DNA of 64,000 nt from Protula sp. h YS-2021. Taxonomy: Eukaryota > Annelida > Polychaeta > Sabellida > Serpulidae. Below the pieces are notes generated by a model. That model was not told the origin of the DNA and searched no databases. It saw only the letters and a program-made list of their open reading frames with translations. The DNA lies in the NCBI GenBank assembly GCA_949752745.1, contig OX457024.1, positions 54,066,510 to 54,130,509 of the forward strand. Reading direction: 5' to 3'. Made by a program: the position numbers and the translations under genes. Each line of letters opens with the position of its first letter. Positions within the stretch are counted from its first letter, which is position 1. This document shows, in pieces, positions 7,835-17,467 of this stretch.

Positions 7835-8389
7835 ATGGAGCTCTCTTTCCATTTGCATTGCGAGAAGCGTATTAAATCAGTTGATAAGTGTGAATTTGAA
7901 CCACAGCGCCTGCGGGAAACAACGTACAGAAAACACTTTGCACAGATGCTGCCTGACCCGAAGAATATTGAAGTGGTTAGCATACCGGTTACATTTAACC
8001 GCAGCATCACGATGGGAAAGCGGATCGAAAACATTGAGGATGGCAAATTCAACCACGCATACATGAGGACGTATATGCTGGGAGAACAGATACCAACTAC
8101 CATCGAGGAGGAAGAATACCCGGAATGGGCAGAGTACTTCCTGAGACGCGATTTTGCGACCTGCCCCGGATGCAATGTGTTTATGTTATATGACAAGAGT
8201 ATAGCTCTGGAGTGTGGACACACAGCTTGCCTCCATTGCTCTCTGATGGCAGCTTTTCTAGAAGCTATTGAAGGCCACTACACCATGAATTGCCTGACCT
8301 GTGGAATCAACTCTGACATTTTCCTGTTTGGCTCTCAACAGATGGTACAATGTGGCAGGGAGACTCGTGATATCATCAAGTACAAGTGA
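7835..8389 (+). CDS. RING-finger protein, putative E3 ubiquitin ligase (element A)
   Basis: This is a 184-residue protein. The C-terminal half has a C3HC4-type RING: CPGC at about 109-112, CGHTACLHC around 127-135 and CLTC near 152. A GSQQMVQCGR segment follows and is kept in all three elements. The N-terminal half has a conserved PDPKNxxVVxxPVTFNR segment of unknown role. RING proteins move ubiquitin to targets. The gene sits next to the right TIR and is transcribed toward it. An AATAAA overlaps the end of the frame. Confidence 0.75.
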   Translation: MELSFHLHCEKRIKSVDKCEFEPQRLRETTYRKHFAQMLPDPKNIEVVSIPVTFNRSITMGKRIENIEDGKFNHAYMRTYMLGEQIPTTIEEEEYPEWAEYFLRRDFATCPGCNVFMLYDKSIALECGHTACLHCSLMAAFLEAIEGHYTMNCLTCGINSDIFLFGSQQMVQCGRETRDIIKYK

Positions 8390-8399
8390 AATAAACACA

Positions 8400-8835
8400 C
8401 GTAAAACAATGCGGAGTGTGGAAAAAACAATGGTGACTGAAAATCATTAGTATTTAACTTTAGTGGTTTAACTTTAGTGCTTTTTAACGTTTAACTTTTA
8501 ACTTTTAGTGTTTTAGTGTTTTTTTTTAACGTTTAACTTTTAACTTTTAGTGTTTTAGTATTTTTTTTAACGTTTAACTTTTAACTTTAGTGTTTTAGTG
8601 TTTTAGTGTTTTAGTGTTTTAATAGCATATTTCGAATGTATATATGAAAGCATATGAATATATGAATATATGAATATGAAATAGTTGTAAATAAAATGAT
8701 TTTTTTTTTAAACTTCAAAGAGCTCTTTTCTCTCGCTGCCACGCTGTAGTTTAACTACAGTAACTTTCGTAGTCCGTCCGCGTATAAAAGGGGAGGGGAG
8801 AACATCAGAACAGTTGATGGTAGCAGCAGCGAATG
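8400..8835. other. Non-coding block homologous to the PolB promoter region of element B
   Basis: From about 8405 to 8832 the sequence follows 13380-13735 of element B: repeated TTTAACTTTTAGTG units, GCATATTTCGAATG, an AATAAA at about 8691, AAGAGCTCTTTT, TATAAAAGG at about 8783, and GAACAGTTGATGG, where B has its PolB start codon. In element A no PolB follows; the sequence breaks into TIR-like DNA. This block therefore joins the RING gene to a piece that lies at the other end in B. Confidence 0.75.
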
Positions 8836-9184
8836 TGTGGGATATGCTTTAAAAAAAAAAAACTTTAAAAAAAAAAAAAAAAACCGTCTCCCCGCCTTTC
8901 TTTCAAGGCGTGGCAACGTTTCACCGGAAACACCTTTCTTTCACTCGCAATCCTTCCAACTGCATCAAATGACGTTTTCTTTCGTCATCCACTTTCGCTC
9001 CCTTTTCGCACACAAAAAGTGCAGTGGCTCTCTCATCCACTTTTCCGTTGCTATGCAGTGGCTCTCTCATCCACTTTTTGGTATCCATGCAGTGGCTCTC
9101 TCATCCACTTTTTGGTATCCATGCAGTGGCTCTCTCATCCACTTTTTGGTATCCATGCAGTGGCTCTCTCATTATATAACTACT
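8834..9184. repeat. Right terminal region / partial TIR of element A
   Basis: 8834-8851 carries the start of the subterminal box (GTGTGGGATATGCTTT). 8900-8990 matches the reverse complement of 11100-11195 in the left TIR of B, including CTTTCTTTC and CCAACTGCATCAAATGACG. The outer part differs from B and holds the 34-base tandem repeat. The end at ACTACT (9184) is inferred from the ends of B and C. Confidence 0.6.
9022..9171 (+). repeat. 34-base tandem repeat in the terminus of element A
   Basis: Units start at 9022, 9056, 9090, 9124 and 9158. Each begins CAGTGGCTCTCTCATCCAC; the last is cut short. The array lies within 165 bases of the inferred element end. CAGTGG and CCAC(T) within a unit can pair, giving each unit a weak stem. 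Confidence 0.85.
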
Positions 9185-10590
9185 AATATTGCAAGAACCT
9201 TATCTTTATTTATAATTCTAAGACGGTAGGCCTGGCCGGACTTCTTTGTTTTTCTTCAGATTTTTTCTTTTTTTATTTGAAGGATAAAAAAATCACACAC
9301 TATATATAATATATTCATGTGTTGTTATTTCGAGCAGCGAGTGCAAGATCGAGCAGAAACATTGACGAAAGAGTCTGAAAAGGAGACCAGGTTCTGTGTT
9401 GTCATCCAGAATTTTGGCGAATGTCTACATTTAAAAAATATTTTACACAATGTAACTTTGCAGGATGCCGTTACAGTTGAAGATAACAAAGCAGAACTTT
9501 CGTCGTGCATATTGAACCATTAAACCAAACATCCTTACCAGGTATGTGTTTACGTGACTGACTGAAAAAAACTAAATAATTCTCGGACTTAAATATCACG
9601 GTTGAGTTCAACTATAAATAAAGTAAAAATTAAATAAAATAAATAAATAAATAATCATAAAATAAAAATAATAAAAACGAGATTCTCAACCTTACAACAT
9701 TTCTACAGTGTTTATAAACACAGTTACCGTTTAAATTTTGGAGCGAAGTTTGACAGTGCCAAAAAGGTTTCAGAAAGCATGTGAATTGGCATTAAACTAA
9801 AAGGTTGGTAGGCTTATTGTCTAAATATCTAGCACAGTTTATAAAGTTTGCTTATAGTTTTTAGACTGTCAATCCCAAGTTATCGCTCCTTTATTTCAGT
9901 TGAAATTCATGTTTAATTTGCTATAGAAGTGTTTCGGCTAGCTAGTTTCGGCGCCACTGCAGTGCACATTGTATTGCTGAAGTTCAGGGGAACGTGCTGA
10001 GGCAGAGCAATGCGTGTTGAAGTACAGTGACAGAGGATAATAATTTTGTTTATATAACAACCATGCCCAAGGACACTGAAACAGCCACAGCCTAGTAACA
10101 GAGCATTAATACCGAGCAGCCATGCTGTCATGATCACACTGGAATCCCAAAAACACCACATAGAGATAATTTTCTTGTAATAGACAGTTTGCGCAAAAAC
10201 TTTTGTGTTGAGTGTTATCCAATAACTCCACAGAAATGCGAAACGTTTTGTGGACGACCAAAAACTTTGGTAATCGATAACTAAAACGGAAAGTTTCTTC
10301 TCTCATATTTAACACTTGACAAGCCTTTGGCTTGCAAGGGTTATATGAATTTGTGCGAGCAGCCGTTAGTACTTTTTTCGACTTGACAGCTTTCCGATTT
10401 TTTGTGTCTTCTTCTCTGACACTATTGACCGTAGGACCATGAAACTTGGGACTTATGAAGAACTTGATCTGAACGTGTGCACATCACTTTTTATTTTCGT
10501 CTTCGATTTCGTTTTCTTTGTTAAAACTCCATGTGAAAACAGTATTTTTTGCAAGTTAATGCGGAGCTCACATCGAAGAACACACAGTTG
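9185..10590. other. Host spacer between elements A and B
   Basis: This is AT-rich sequence with a (AAAT)n stretch at about 9633-9670. Frames here are under 85 codons and show no family pattern. I see no gene. It ends in CAGTTG, the target duplication of B. Confidence 0.7.
10585..10590 (+). repeat. Left target-site duplication of element B (CAGTTG)
   Basis: CAGTTG directly precedes the first TIR base and recurs at 30803-30808. Six bases is the known Maverick duplication length. Confidence 0.93.
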
Positions 10591-10633
10591 AGTAGTGTAG
10601 AAAGGAGAGAATGACCACATTATCGCCCACTTT

Positions 10634-10663
10634 GTGGTCATTCTCTCATGAGAGAATGACCAC
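10634..10663. repeat. Perfect 30-base palindrome in left TIR of B
   Basis: The centre is CTCATGAG, flanked by GTGGTCATTCT and its complement. A further GAGAATGACCAC half-site lies at 10605-10618, so larger hairpins can form within 75 bases of the element end. The same palindrome is at 30730-30759. Confidence 0.9.
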
Positions 10664-11325
10664 ACTTTTGTATGTTTGATAAGAGAACGAGCACACAGTG
10701 GAGTGGGAGAGCAAAAGGAGCGAAATGTTGACGAAAGTGGAGCGAAAAAGCACCAATGAGAAAGCGTTGGTAAAGATGCATTTTTATTGGCGAGCGAAAG
10801 AGTGAAATGTTTGGAGGAAAGAAAAAAAAGGGCAAATGAGAATGTAGTGTTAAAGGTACATTTTTATTGGTGAGAGCATGTGAAAATTTCGCTCCTTTTG
10901 GTGGTTGATATAAAAGGGAGTGTATTGAAGGAAAAAAGGCCAGTTGGCAAGAGTTTGTCAAGCCTGTCTATGGGACCCTCCCCCCTCCCTACCTTTAGCA
11001 TTGAGGCTTTGAAGTTGTACGAGTATGGGAGTTGATGATGAGAAGGTTATATGATGGGAGTTTGAAAACATGAAGGTTTTACACACGCAGTGAGTTTAGA
11101 AGTGATGACGAAAGAGAAAAACGTCATTTGATGCAGTTGGAAGGATTGCAAGCCATTGCGAGCGAAAGAAAGGTGTTTCCGGTGAAAACGTGTATGGGGA
11201 TGGTATGGGGATGGTAGGGAGGGTTTGTGAGGGGGAAAAAAAGAAGGCGTCTCGAGTGAAACGGTGTGTGTGCACCGGGGTTGGGGAGAGAGAGAGGGGG
11301 AGACAGTATGAGAGTTTTTATTTTT

Positions 11326-11377
11326 TAAAGCATTTCCCTTACATTCTCATGCATACACAGACACCAACACGATAGGT
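11326..11377 (-). promoter_or_regulatory. Conserved subterminal box, left end of B
   Basis: Read on the minus strand it contains GTATGCATGAGAATGT, then GGGAAATGCTTTAAA. The same string borders the inner edge of the TIR at 29936-29990, and near copies lie at both ends of the diverged element C and at the right end of A. Confidence 0.75.
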
Positions 11378-11406
11378 TTTTGTTTGCTTATTTTGGAAGA
11401 ATGGGT

Positions 11407-11425
11407 GGCTGCCAAAAAGGCAGCC
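11407..11425 (-). terminator. Hairpin 48 bases after the C2HC gene (B)
   Basis: GGCTGCC and GGCAGCC form a 7-bp stem with a 5-base loop (T-rich on the coding strand). Similar GC stems follow the subterminal genes at 29890, 37974 and 54491. This may mark mRNA 3' ends. Confidence 0.5.
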
Positions 11426-11472
11426 GTGGAGGGATTTTCAGTGTTGGGTTTCTCCTCCTCCTCCTCCCACTT

Positions 11473-12282
11473 TCAGTTTCTTCGTGCCGCTTGAAGAAAC
11501 TCGCTGCAGGCACACTTCCTTTTGTGTGCTGCAACTCCAGCCTTAGTGGAATCAAAGCCTTTACGTTGTAGGCAGCAATAATAATGTGCATGCTTCATGG
11601 CTTCTGCACATAGCTGTTCATGCTGGCGTATAGTCATGACCTCAGGAACAGGATAGTGACAGAAGTCACAAAACACGATGTCGTGCAGATCGTCTACAAT
11701 ACGCATAAGGCCCTGGAGGTCTGTGTTGTTCTGTATACCCTCCAGTTTTGATTCACTAAGATTGAGGGTGCAGTCGATTGTGGAAGTTGTCTGCACGGGT
11801 GTATCTGAGATGCTAGCGACAGCGGCCGCTAGCTCATCTTCAGGAGTTAATGTCACGTTGTTATTGCACTGTTGTGTACACTGTTGTGTAGAAGGTGCCA
11901 CCGGCACGCTGTTGACATTAACTGCCTGCGGATGAGCTGGCGGCGAAGGTGTAGATAGCACAGCGGCAGAAGTCACTTCGGCAGGAGGAGGATCTTCTTC
12001 TTCCTCTTGGCAGGGCGGCGGCGGCGAGGACGGCGGCGGCGGCGGCGGCGGCGTGCGATCCCTCTTTTTGTTTTTCTTCTTCTTCAGCCGCGGATGACTC
12101 TTTTCAGCCGCCCTGCCAAAGCGATGAAATTCTTCTTGGTGGCGAGACTGAAAATCCCTCCATGTTTCATAGAGGAACGCCTGGTAGTCAACATATACTT
12201 CTTCCCATAAATCTACATCTTTCTTTGAGAAATGATAAGCTCCCAGGCGTTCCTCCGTGAAAAATTCTTTCTTGTACTGCAT
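11473..12282 (-). CDS. C2HC zinc-finger protein next to the left end (element B)
   Basis: This is a 269-residue protein, started at the ATG opening MQYKKEFF because the element C homologue (53518-54444) begins MQYKDEFF. The N-terminal 65 residues are conserved (SKKDVDLWEEVYVDYQ, then RFGRAAE). A basic patch, a Pro-rich stretch and an acidic middle follow. The C-terminus has CDFCHYPVPEVMTIRQHEQLC and a second C-x-H-x4-C group, probable zinc fingers. Function unknown; the DNA-binding look is inference. In B it lies at the left end and reads outward; in C it lies at the right end. Confidence 0.7.
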   Translation of the reverse strand: MQYKKEFFTEERLGAYHFSKKDVDLWEEVYVDYQAFLYETWRDFQSRHQEEFHRFGRAAEKSHPRLKKKKNKKRDRTPPPPPPPSSPPPPCQEEEEDPPPAEVTSAAVLSTPSPPAHPQAVNVNSVPVAPSTQQCTQQCNNNVTLTPEDELAAAVASISDTPVQTTSTIDCTLNLSESKLEGIQNNTDLQGLMRIVDDLHDIVFCDFCHYPVPEVMTIRQHEQLCAEAMKHAHYYCCLQRKGFDSTKAGVAAHKRKCACSEFLQAARRN

Positions 12283-12299
12283 TTTTTTTGGAAACACGT

Positions 12300-12843
12300 C
12301 TGCTCTCTACAAAAAGTTCGAAAGCACTGCAGGCAATGCAGGCAATGATGACGAAATGATGTGTGCGAAACGTTAGACCACCCTCCCTCCCCCCTCCCTC
12401 CCTCCTCTCTCTCTCTCTCGTCGACACAGAGTATCGAGGACCCCCCCTCCGCTAGAACAGAGTATTACAGAGACGACGAGGACCCTCCCTCCCTCCCCCC
12501 TACCACCAAAGAAGAGTTAAAAAATCATTTTTTCCCCAAAAAGAAAGTTATGTTAGGTTCCACACACATTTTTCTTGACGAAATGGATGGCAGTGTAAAC
12601 GAAACGTCATTTTTGTGCAGTTGTCGATGTGATTACGGGATTTGAAATAACAGCTTCCGCTGAAGCGTTGATGAAGCGCTGTACCACCCACCCCCCCCCC
12701 CCTCCCGAGAGTGATAGCTGACGACCACCTCTCCCCAAGAACAGAGTATCGACGACCCTCTCCTATCACTAAAGAAGAGTTAAACCCCCCCCCCCCCCAA
12801 ACTCACTATATAAGTGAGTCGAGGATGCCATTTGACACACAAG
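12300..12843. promoter_or_regulatory. Divergent intergenic region with C-runs and TATA (element B)
   Basis: It lies between the C2HC gene (leftward) and the Cys-rich gene (rightward). It holds CCCTCCC tracts at 12380-12410, 12480-12505, 12690-12705 and 12785-12798, several GAACAGAGTAT pieces, and a TATATAAG box at 12807-12814, 30 bases before the ATG at 12844. The G-rich strand is the minus strand, opposite to the right-end regions. Confidence 0.7.
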
Positions 12844-13365
12844 ATGAACTCATCAAATGCCATAGATGATATAAGTCAATTCAAACCAAATGAGACAGTG
12901 ATTATTACCATGCCATTGAATGAAGAGAAAGCAAAGGCAGAGGCAAAGGCAGAGATGAAGTACGCTTTAGAAGAAACTTTAAACTTTCCTTCCACTGTAG
13001 CACCAGTGGAGGAGGTGAAGACGTACAGATTCAGAGTGTGGAAGAAAGGCCGCGGCATGGTCACGCTAACAACTGAGTGCTTCAAGTGCTGGTGCTTGCT
13101 AGAATATGAAGGACAGTTACATAATTGTCCAGTAAAGCATGATGCTCCACGACATTATTGTTGCAAGACCTGCGGCGGATTACTGCCAAATAACTTTACA
13201 ACATTATTGGCAGGACCAGAACCACTGCTAGATTGTTGGTGGTGTGGAGCAGCGTTGAAAAACTTCAGATATTATAACTTCCACCCGTTTAAATGTTCCA
13301 AGAGACCATTCACCATGAACCAATTTTATCGCTTCCAGTGCGATTGTGGTGAGCCGACGTGCTGA
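12844..13365 (+). CDS. Cys-rich zinc-binding-type protein, 173 aa (element B)
   Basis: The start is the ATG at 12844; an in-frame GTG at 12814 overlaps the TATA box and cannot be in the mRNA. The C-terminal 100 residues carry about 15 Cys in pairs (ECFKCW, YCCKTCGG, CWWCGA, CDCGEPTC), several His and a conserved NFxYYNFHPFKCS stretch. The N-terminal 60 residues include a KAEAKAEMK repeat that is absent from the element C copy. Close conservation with C despite divergence suggests a working gene. No family was recognised; a DNA- or RNA-binding role is a guess. Confidence 0.7.
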   Translation: MNSSNAIDDISQFKPNETVIITMPLNEEKAKAEAKAEMKYALEETLNFPSTVAPVEEVKTYRFRVWKKGRGMVTLTTECFKCWCLLEYEGQLHNCPVKHDAPRHYCCKTCGGLLPNNFTTLLAGPEPLLDCWWCGAALKNFRYYNFHPFKCSKRPFTMNQFYRFQCDCGEPTC

Positions 13366-13720
13366 TAAAGGAGAGCCCTGCGGAGAGCCTGACGTGGACT
13401 GGAAAGAAATGGTGACTGGAAATCATCAGTGTTTAACTTTAGTGGTTTAACTTTAGTGTTTTAACTTTTAACTTTTAACTTTAGTATTTTAACGTTTTAA
13501 AGCATGAATATAGCATATTTCGAATGTATATATGAAAGCATATATGAATATATGAATATGAAATATTTGTAAATAAAATGATTTTTTAAACTTCAAAGAG
13601 CTCTTTTTTTCGCTGCCACGCTGTAGTTTAACTTCAGTAACTAAAGTAGGCCAGTTCTCTCGTAGTCCGTCCGTGTATAAAAGAGGAGGGAGGGGGGGGG
13701 GGAGAACATCAGAACAGTTG
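13366..13720 (+). promoter_or_regulatory. 3' region of the Cys-rich gene and PolB promoter (element B)
   Basis: It holds TTTAACTTT(A)G repeats, an AATAAA at about 13570, AAGAGCTCTTTT, and TATAAAAG at 13676-13683 followed by a 12-base G-run. The PolB ATG is 45 bases after the TATA. A second copy of this block lies at 8400-8835 in element A. Confidence 0.75.
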
Positions 13721-16700
13721 ATGGCAGCGGCAGCGACAACACCAATGGCTATGAATTCATCAGTGTTTTGTCATGAGTGCAAAGAGACATTTTCATCTCT
13801 GGAAGTGTTCGTAGCACATACATGCAAACCAGCCAAGTTGAAACGTGCTCGTAAAGAGCTTGGTGATGGTATTATCAGACCTGATCCGTTCCTCTGCTGT
13901 AACTGTATTAAGATATTTGAATCTATGGATGCGTTTGACACACATACATGCAGGATGGAAGAACCAAAGAGAGTACAAGTAGGGAGAGGGAGAAGAGTGA
14001 GTCTTGGTGAAAACGCACAGGAAAGACGGTTTGAGCCTGAAGATGGATCGGATTTATTACTTGAAATGCGACAACAAGAGAATGGGATTAAGAGACATTT
14101 GTTGGAGACCTTAAACCATGGCATGAAATGGTACATTGTCATGCATGCACGCTTCAAGAAACTGACGGCGAATGCTGACGGTGTGATGGTAGAACAAGTG
14201 GATAATGCTTTTATCAGCAGTCGAACACATATAGCCTACAATCCAGAGGATATTGAACAGGACTTGCCAGAAGCCTATAAAGAATTGTTTACCAAGTTTG
14301 ATGAACATGAGCGACAAGGTTCTGGCTGGGTGTTGGATAACATATTGTTCATTGAAGTACATACAGCTACATCAGCACCTCTGGAAGCGAGCAGTTTTAT
14401 CCCACTACCGAAGAGAGTGAAGAATACATTTGGTGTGTTAAACATTCAGAATAAAGACAACAAGTGTTTCTTGTGGTCAGTATTGGCTCACCTTCACCCT
14501 TCAACAAATGCAAACCCACAGCGTGTGCATCAATACATGGCATTTGAGAAGGAATTGAAGGTGGAAGGTATGACATTTCCGACACCGATTAAGGACATTC
14601 CAAAATTTGAAAAGGAGAATGATGTGTCCATCAACGTGTTTGGATATGAACAGGATGTAGTTGTTCCGATACAACTGAGTCGAAACACCAGCGCGAGAGA
14701 AATCAACTTACTTTTGATTAGCAATGACAAGACAAGGCATTATTGTCTCATCAGGAATTTCAGCAGACTGATGGCTTATCGATCAAAGCATAATGGAGTT
14801 GCATTTTATTGTTTCAACTGTCTTCACGGGTTTAGGCGACAAGATCTGTTAGACAAGCATCGTGAAGTGTGTGGCAAGCATGGAGCACAACGTTTATCAT
14901 TCCCCAAGGAACCCTTCATCAAGTTTAAGAATGTAGCCAAACAACAGCGAGTACCTTTTGTGATTTATGCCGACTTTGAATGTTTCACGCAAAAGTATGA
15001 AGAAGGAGACAAGTATCAACATCATCGTCCAAACAGCTTTGCCTATGTGGTTGTGAGTCAGTATGATACACGTGCTCCAGTCATGTATCGAGGAGACAAT
15101 GCTGTGAAAGTCTTTTTAGACCATATGGTGAATGAGCGTGATCGTATTGTGTATGGTTTACAACAGCCAAAGGAGATGGTGATGACTCGTGAAGACAAAG
15201 AGGATTTCAAGACTGCTGTCGACTGCTACATTTGTCATGAGCCTCTAGGAGCAGATCGTGTGAGAGATCATGATCATATCAATGGCAAATACCGTGGAGC
15301 TGCACATAGTGAATGCAATTTGCAATTCCGATTTCGAAAGGATCAGCAGGGGGATAAAGATTCTTTTATCATCCCTGTCTTTTTCCATAATTTGCGAGGC
15401 TATGACAGTCATTTGATCATGGAGGAAATTGGAAAGTTCAAAGATGAAAGGATTACAGTCATTCCCAACACCGTCGAGAAATATATTGCATTCACCATGA
15501 GCAATCTGAAATTTATGGGCAGTTATCAGTTCATGAGTACGTTTCTACAGAAGTTGGTATCCAACCTGGCGGCAGAAGGGAAAGATAACTTTGATAACAT
15601 GACCTTTCACATTCACGATAGCGACCAGCAAGAGTTACTGTTGAGAAAGGGAGTGTACCCCTACGATTATGTGGATGAGCCATCCAAGTTTGCTGAAGCA
15701 CAACTGCCGTCCAAGGACAAGTTTTACAGTCAGCTTAGTGAAGAAGGCATTAGTGATGAGGATTATGTGCATGCACAGAAGGAGTGGGAGACATTCCACT
15801 GTACTACATTTGGTGACTACCATGACTTGTACCTGAAATCAGATGTGTTACTGTTGGCTGACGTGTTTGAAAACTTTCGTCAAGTATGTCTCAACACCTA
15901 TGAATTAGATCCTGCCCACTACTATACAGCGCCAGGACTGTCGTGGGATGCGATGTTAAAAGCGACAAAGGTGAAGTTGGAATTGATCAATGACATTGAC
16001 ATGTACCAAATGGTTGAACAAGGCTTACGTGGGGGAATATCTGTCATCACACACAAGTATGCGAAAGCAAATAACCCCTACGTAGCAGAGTATGATCCCA
16101 TGAAACCAACCCATTACCTGATGTACCTCGACGCAAACAACTTGTACGGCTGGGCCATGTCACAAAGCATGCCGGAAAGTGGATTTATGTGGGTGAACGA
16201 GCCAGAATCCATTGATTTCATGGAAGCGGATGAAGATAACGAGATTGGATACATTTTAGAAGTGGATTTGGAATACCCACAAGCCATTCATGATGGTCAT
16301 AATCACTACCCAGTAGCTCCAGAACGGAAATGTGTGAAGGTGGGAGAATTATCAGAGTATAGTCAGAAGCTACGGAAAGATCTAAACATGAAAGATAAAC
16401 CCAGTGAAAAGCTCATTCCCAACTTGTGTGACAAGAAGAAATATGTACTTCATTATAGAAATTTACAGCAATATGTGTCACCGGGATTGAAAGTCACGAA
16501 AGTGCATCGTGCCATCATGTTTGCACAGAGCAAATGGTTGGCGAAATACATCTCGTTGAACACGGAAAAGAGAAAGTTGGCTAAGAACCTGTTTAAAAAA
16601 GACTTTTTCAAATTGATGAACAACTCTGTGTTTGGCAAAACCATGGAAAATGTGAGAAAACGCATCAATGTGGAACTCGTTCACCAGGAAAAGCGGTTTA

Positions 16701-17386
16701 AGAAACTTGTAGCCAAACCTTCATTCCACCAATTTAGAATTTTCAACGAAGATTTGACCGCGGTACATTTACATAAAGTGGATTTGCTTCTGGATAAGCC
16801 CATTCAAGTTGGCTTCTCCATTCTCGACCTCAGCAAAGTGCTCATGTTTGACTTTCATTACAACTACATCATGACCAAGTATCCCGACGCCAAGTTGTTG
16901 TTCAGCGACACCGACAGTCTATGTTACGACATAGAAACGGACGATATCTACAAGGATATGCAGGAAGATGCCGACTTGTTCGACACAAGTGACTATCCCC
17001 CCAATCATTTCTTGCATTCCAACGTGAATAAGAAAGTGCTTGGGAAAATGAAAGATGAGACGGCAGGTATTGAAGAGTTTGTTGGACTTCGGCCGAAAAT
17101 GTACAGCATGATGTATGGTGGGAAAGAAAAACATACGGCCAAAGGTATTACTCACGCGTGTCAAAGACGGATGAAACATCAGCAGTATAAAGACAGTTTG
17201 TTCAACCAAACGCAGATGATGGTGACAGGACACACCATTCGAAGTCATGACCACCAGATTTTCTCGGAGAAGATGAGGAAAGTAGCTCTCTCCCCCTTTG
17301 ATGATAAGCGATACATGTTGAATGATGGCTATTCCACTTTAGCGCATGGGCATTACAAGGCAGCAGCGGCAGCAGCAACAGTATAA
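13721..17386 (+). CDS. polB: Protein-primed family B DNA polymerase, intact (element B)
   Basis: This is a 1221-residue polymerase. The start is the ATG at 13721; the longer in-frame extension begins inside the TATA box. Two C2HC zinc fingers lie at about 17-35 and 60-78 and a third at about 363-384. The 3'-5' exonuclease is complete: ExoI YADFECF (D418, E420), Exo[11 protein letters not shown] near 563, Exo[14 protein letters not shown] near 704. [10 protein letters not shown]...RDHDH zinc/HNH-like insert near 502 is usual for Maverick PolB. Polymerase motifs are present: [10 protein letters not shown] (D804), B NNSVFGKT (967) and C FSDTDS (D1063, D1065). It replicates the element, presumably with a protein primer. 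No break is visible. Confidence 0.97.
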   Translation: MAAAATTPMAMNSSVFCHECKETFSSLEVFVAHTCKPAKLKRARKELGDGIIRPDPFLCCNCIKIFESMDAFDTHTCRMEEPKRVQVGRGRRVSLGENAQERRFEPEDGSDLLLEMRQQENGIKRHLLETLNHGMKWYIVMHARFKKLTANADGVMVEQVDNAFISSRTHIAYNPEDIEQDLPEAYKELFTKFDEHERQGSGWVLDNILFIEVHTATSAPLEASSFIPLPKRVKNTFGVLNIQNKDNKCFLWSVLAHLHPSTNANPQRVHQYMAFEKELKVEGMTFPTPIKDIPKFEKENDVSINVFGYEQDVVVPIQLSRNTSAREINLLLISNDKTRHYCLIRNFSRLMAYRSKHNGVAFYCFNCLHGFRRQDLLDKHREVCGKHGAQRLSFPKEPFIKFKNVAKQQRVPFVIYADFECFTQKYEEGDKYQHHRPNSFAYVVVSQYDTRAPVMYRGDNAVKVFLDHMVNERDRIVYGLQQPKEMVMTREDKEDFKTAVDCYICHEPLGADRVRDHDHINGKYRGAAHSECNLQFRFRKDQQGDKDSFIIPVFFHNLRGYDSHLIMEEIGKFKDERITVIPNTVEKYIAFTMSNLKFMGSYQFMSTFLQKLVSNLAAEGKDNFDNMTFHIHDSDQQELLLRKGVYPYDYVDEPSKFAEAQLPSKDKFYSQLSEEGISDEDYVHAQKEWETFHCTTFGDYHDLYLKSDVLLLADVFENFRQVCLNTYELDPAHYYTAPGLSWDAMLKATKVKLELINDIDMYQMVEQGLRGGISVITHKYAKANNPYVAEYDPMKPTHYLMYLDANNLYGWAMSQSMPESGFMWVNEPESIDFMEADEDNEIGYILEVDLEYPQAIHDGHNHYPVAPERKCVKVGELSEYSQKLRKDLNMKDKPSEKLIPNLCDKKKYVLHYRNLQQYVSPGLKVTKVHRAIMFAQSKWLAKYISLNTEKRKLAKNLFKKDFFKLMNNSVFGKTMENVRKRINVELVHQEKRFKKLVAKPSFHQFRIFNEDLTAVHLHKVDLLLDKPIQVGFSILDLSKVLMFDFHYNYIMTKYPDAKLLFSDTDSLCYDIETDDIYKDMQEDADLFDTSDYPPNHFLHSNVNKKVLGKMKDETAGIEEFVGLRPKMYSMMYGGKEKHTAKGITHACQRRMKHQQYKDSLFNQTQMMVTGHTIRSHDHQIFSEKMRKVALSPFDDKRYMLNDGYSTLAHGHYKAAAAAATV

Positions 17387-17389
17387 AAG
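17382..17389 (+). promoter_or_regulatory. TATA box containing the PolB stop codon (element B)
   Basis: TATAAAAG is followed by GGAGGGGGG. The TAA stop of PolB is bases 17384-17386. The PC4-like gene starts 79 bases on. The same arrangement exists at 43264-43270 in element C. Confidence 0.75.
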
Positions 17390-17467
17390 GGAGGGGGGAC
17401 TTTCGCCAAAAAACTTCAGAGTTTTCAGTGTGTGAACATGAATTGAAAAAGATCTGCAACAACGGAT

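Larger units (their letters stand above)
1..9184. mobile_element. Maverick/Polinton element A (adintovirus-like), right part only
   Basis: The leftward gene series from penton to the CARD-like gene, then a RING gene on the + strand, matches the order in element B at about 90% or better protein identity by eye. The window edge cuts it inside the penton gene. The right end is placed at 9184, where the sequence ends in ACTACT like the ends of elements B and C; the following AATATT is a candidate 6-bp target duplication that cannot be checked without the left end. Integrase and ATPase are intact here. Confidence 0.9.
10591..11395 (+). repeat. Left terminal inverted repeat of element B
   Basis: It matches the reverse complement of 29925-30802 with few differences and one extra repeated segment on the right side. 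It contains a 30-base palindrome, two related AT-rich units with a TTTTTATTGG core (10780-10880), an inward TATA (GATATAAAAGGGAG, about 10906-10919), a C-rich tract (10977-10995) and the subterminal box at 11326-11377. No protein gene lies in it. Confidence 0.92.

Noticed and set aside
7438..8223. A 261-codon leftward frame opposite the RING gene, with Pro-rich repeats
   Set aside because: It is antisense to the RING gene plus the G-run repeat; no homologue in B or C.
9022..9171. CRISPR-like array of 34-base repeats
   Set aside because: Units are directly adjacent with no spacers, no cas genes, and the setting is animal DNA.
10453..10961. Small leftward frames across the left end of B
   Set aside because: They are shadows within the TIR and host junction; not conserved as protein.
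13673..13720. Extra N-terminal 16 codons of PolB
   Set aside because: The codon is GTG and overlaps the TATA box, so it lies upstream of the likely transcription start.
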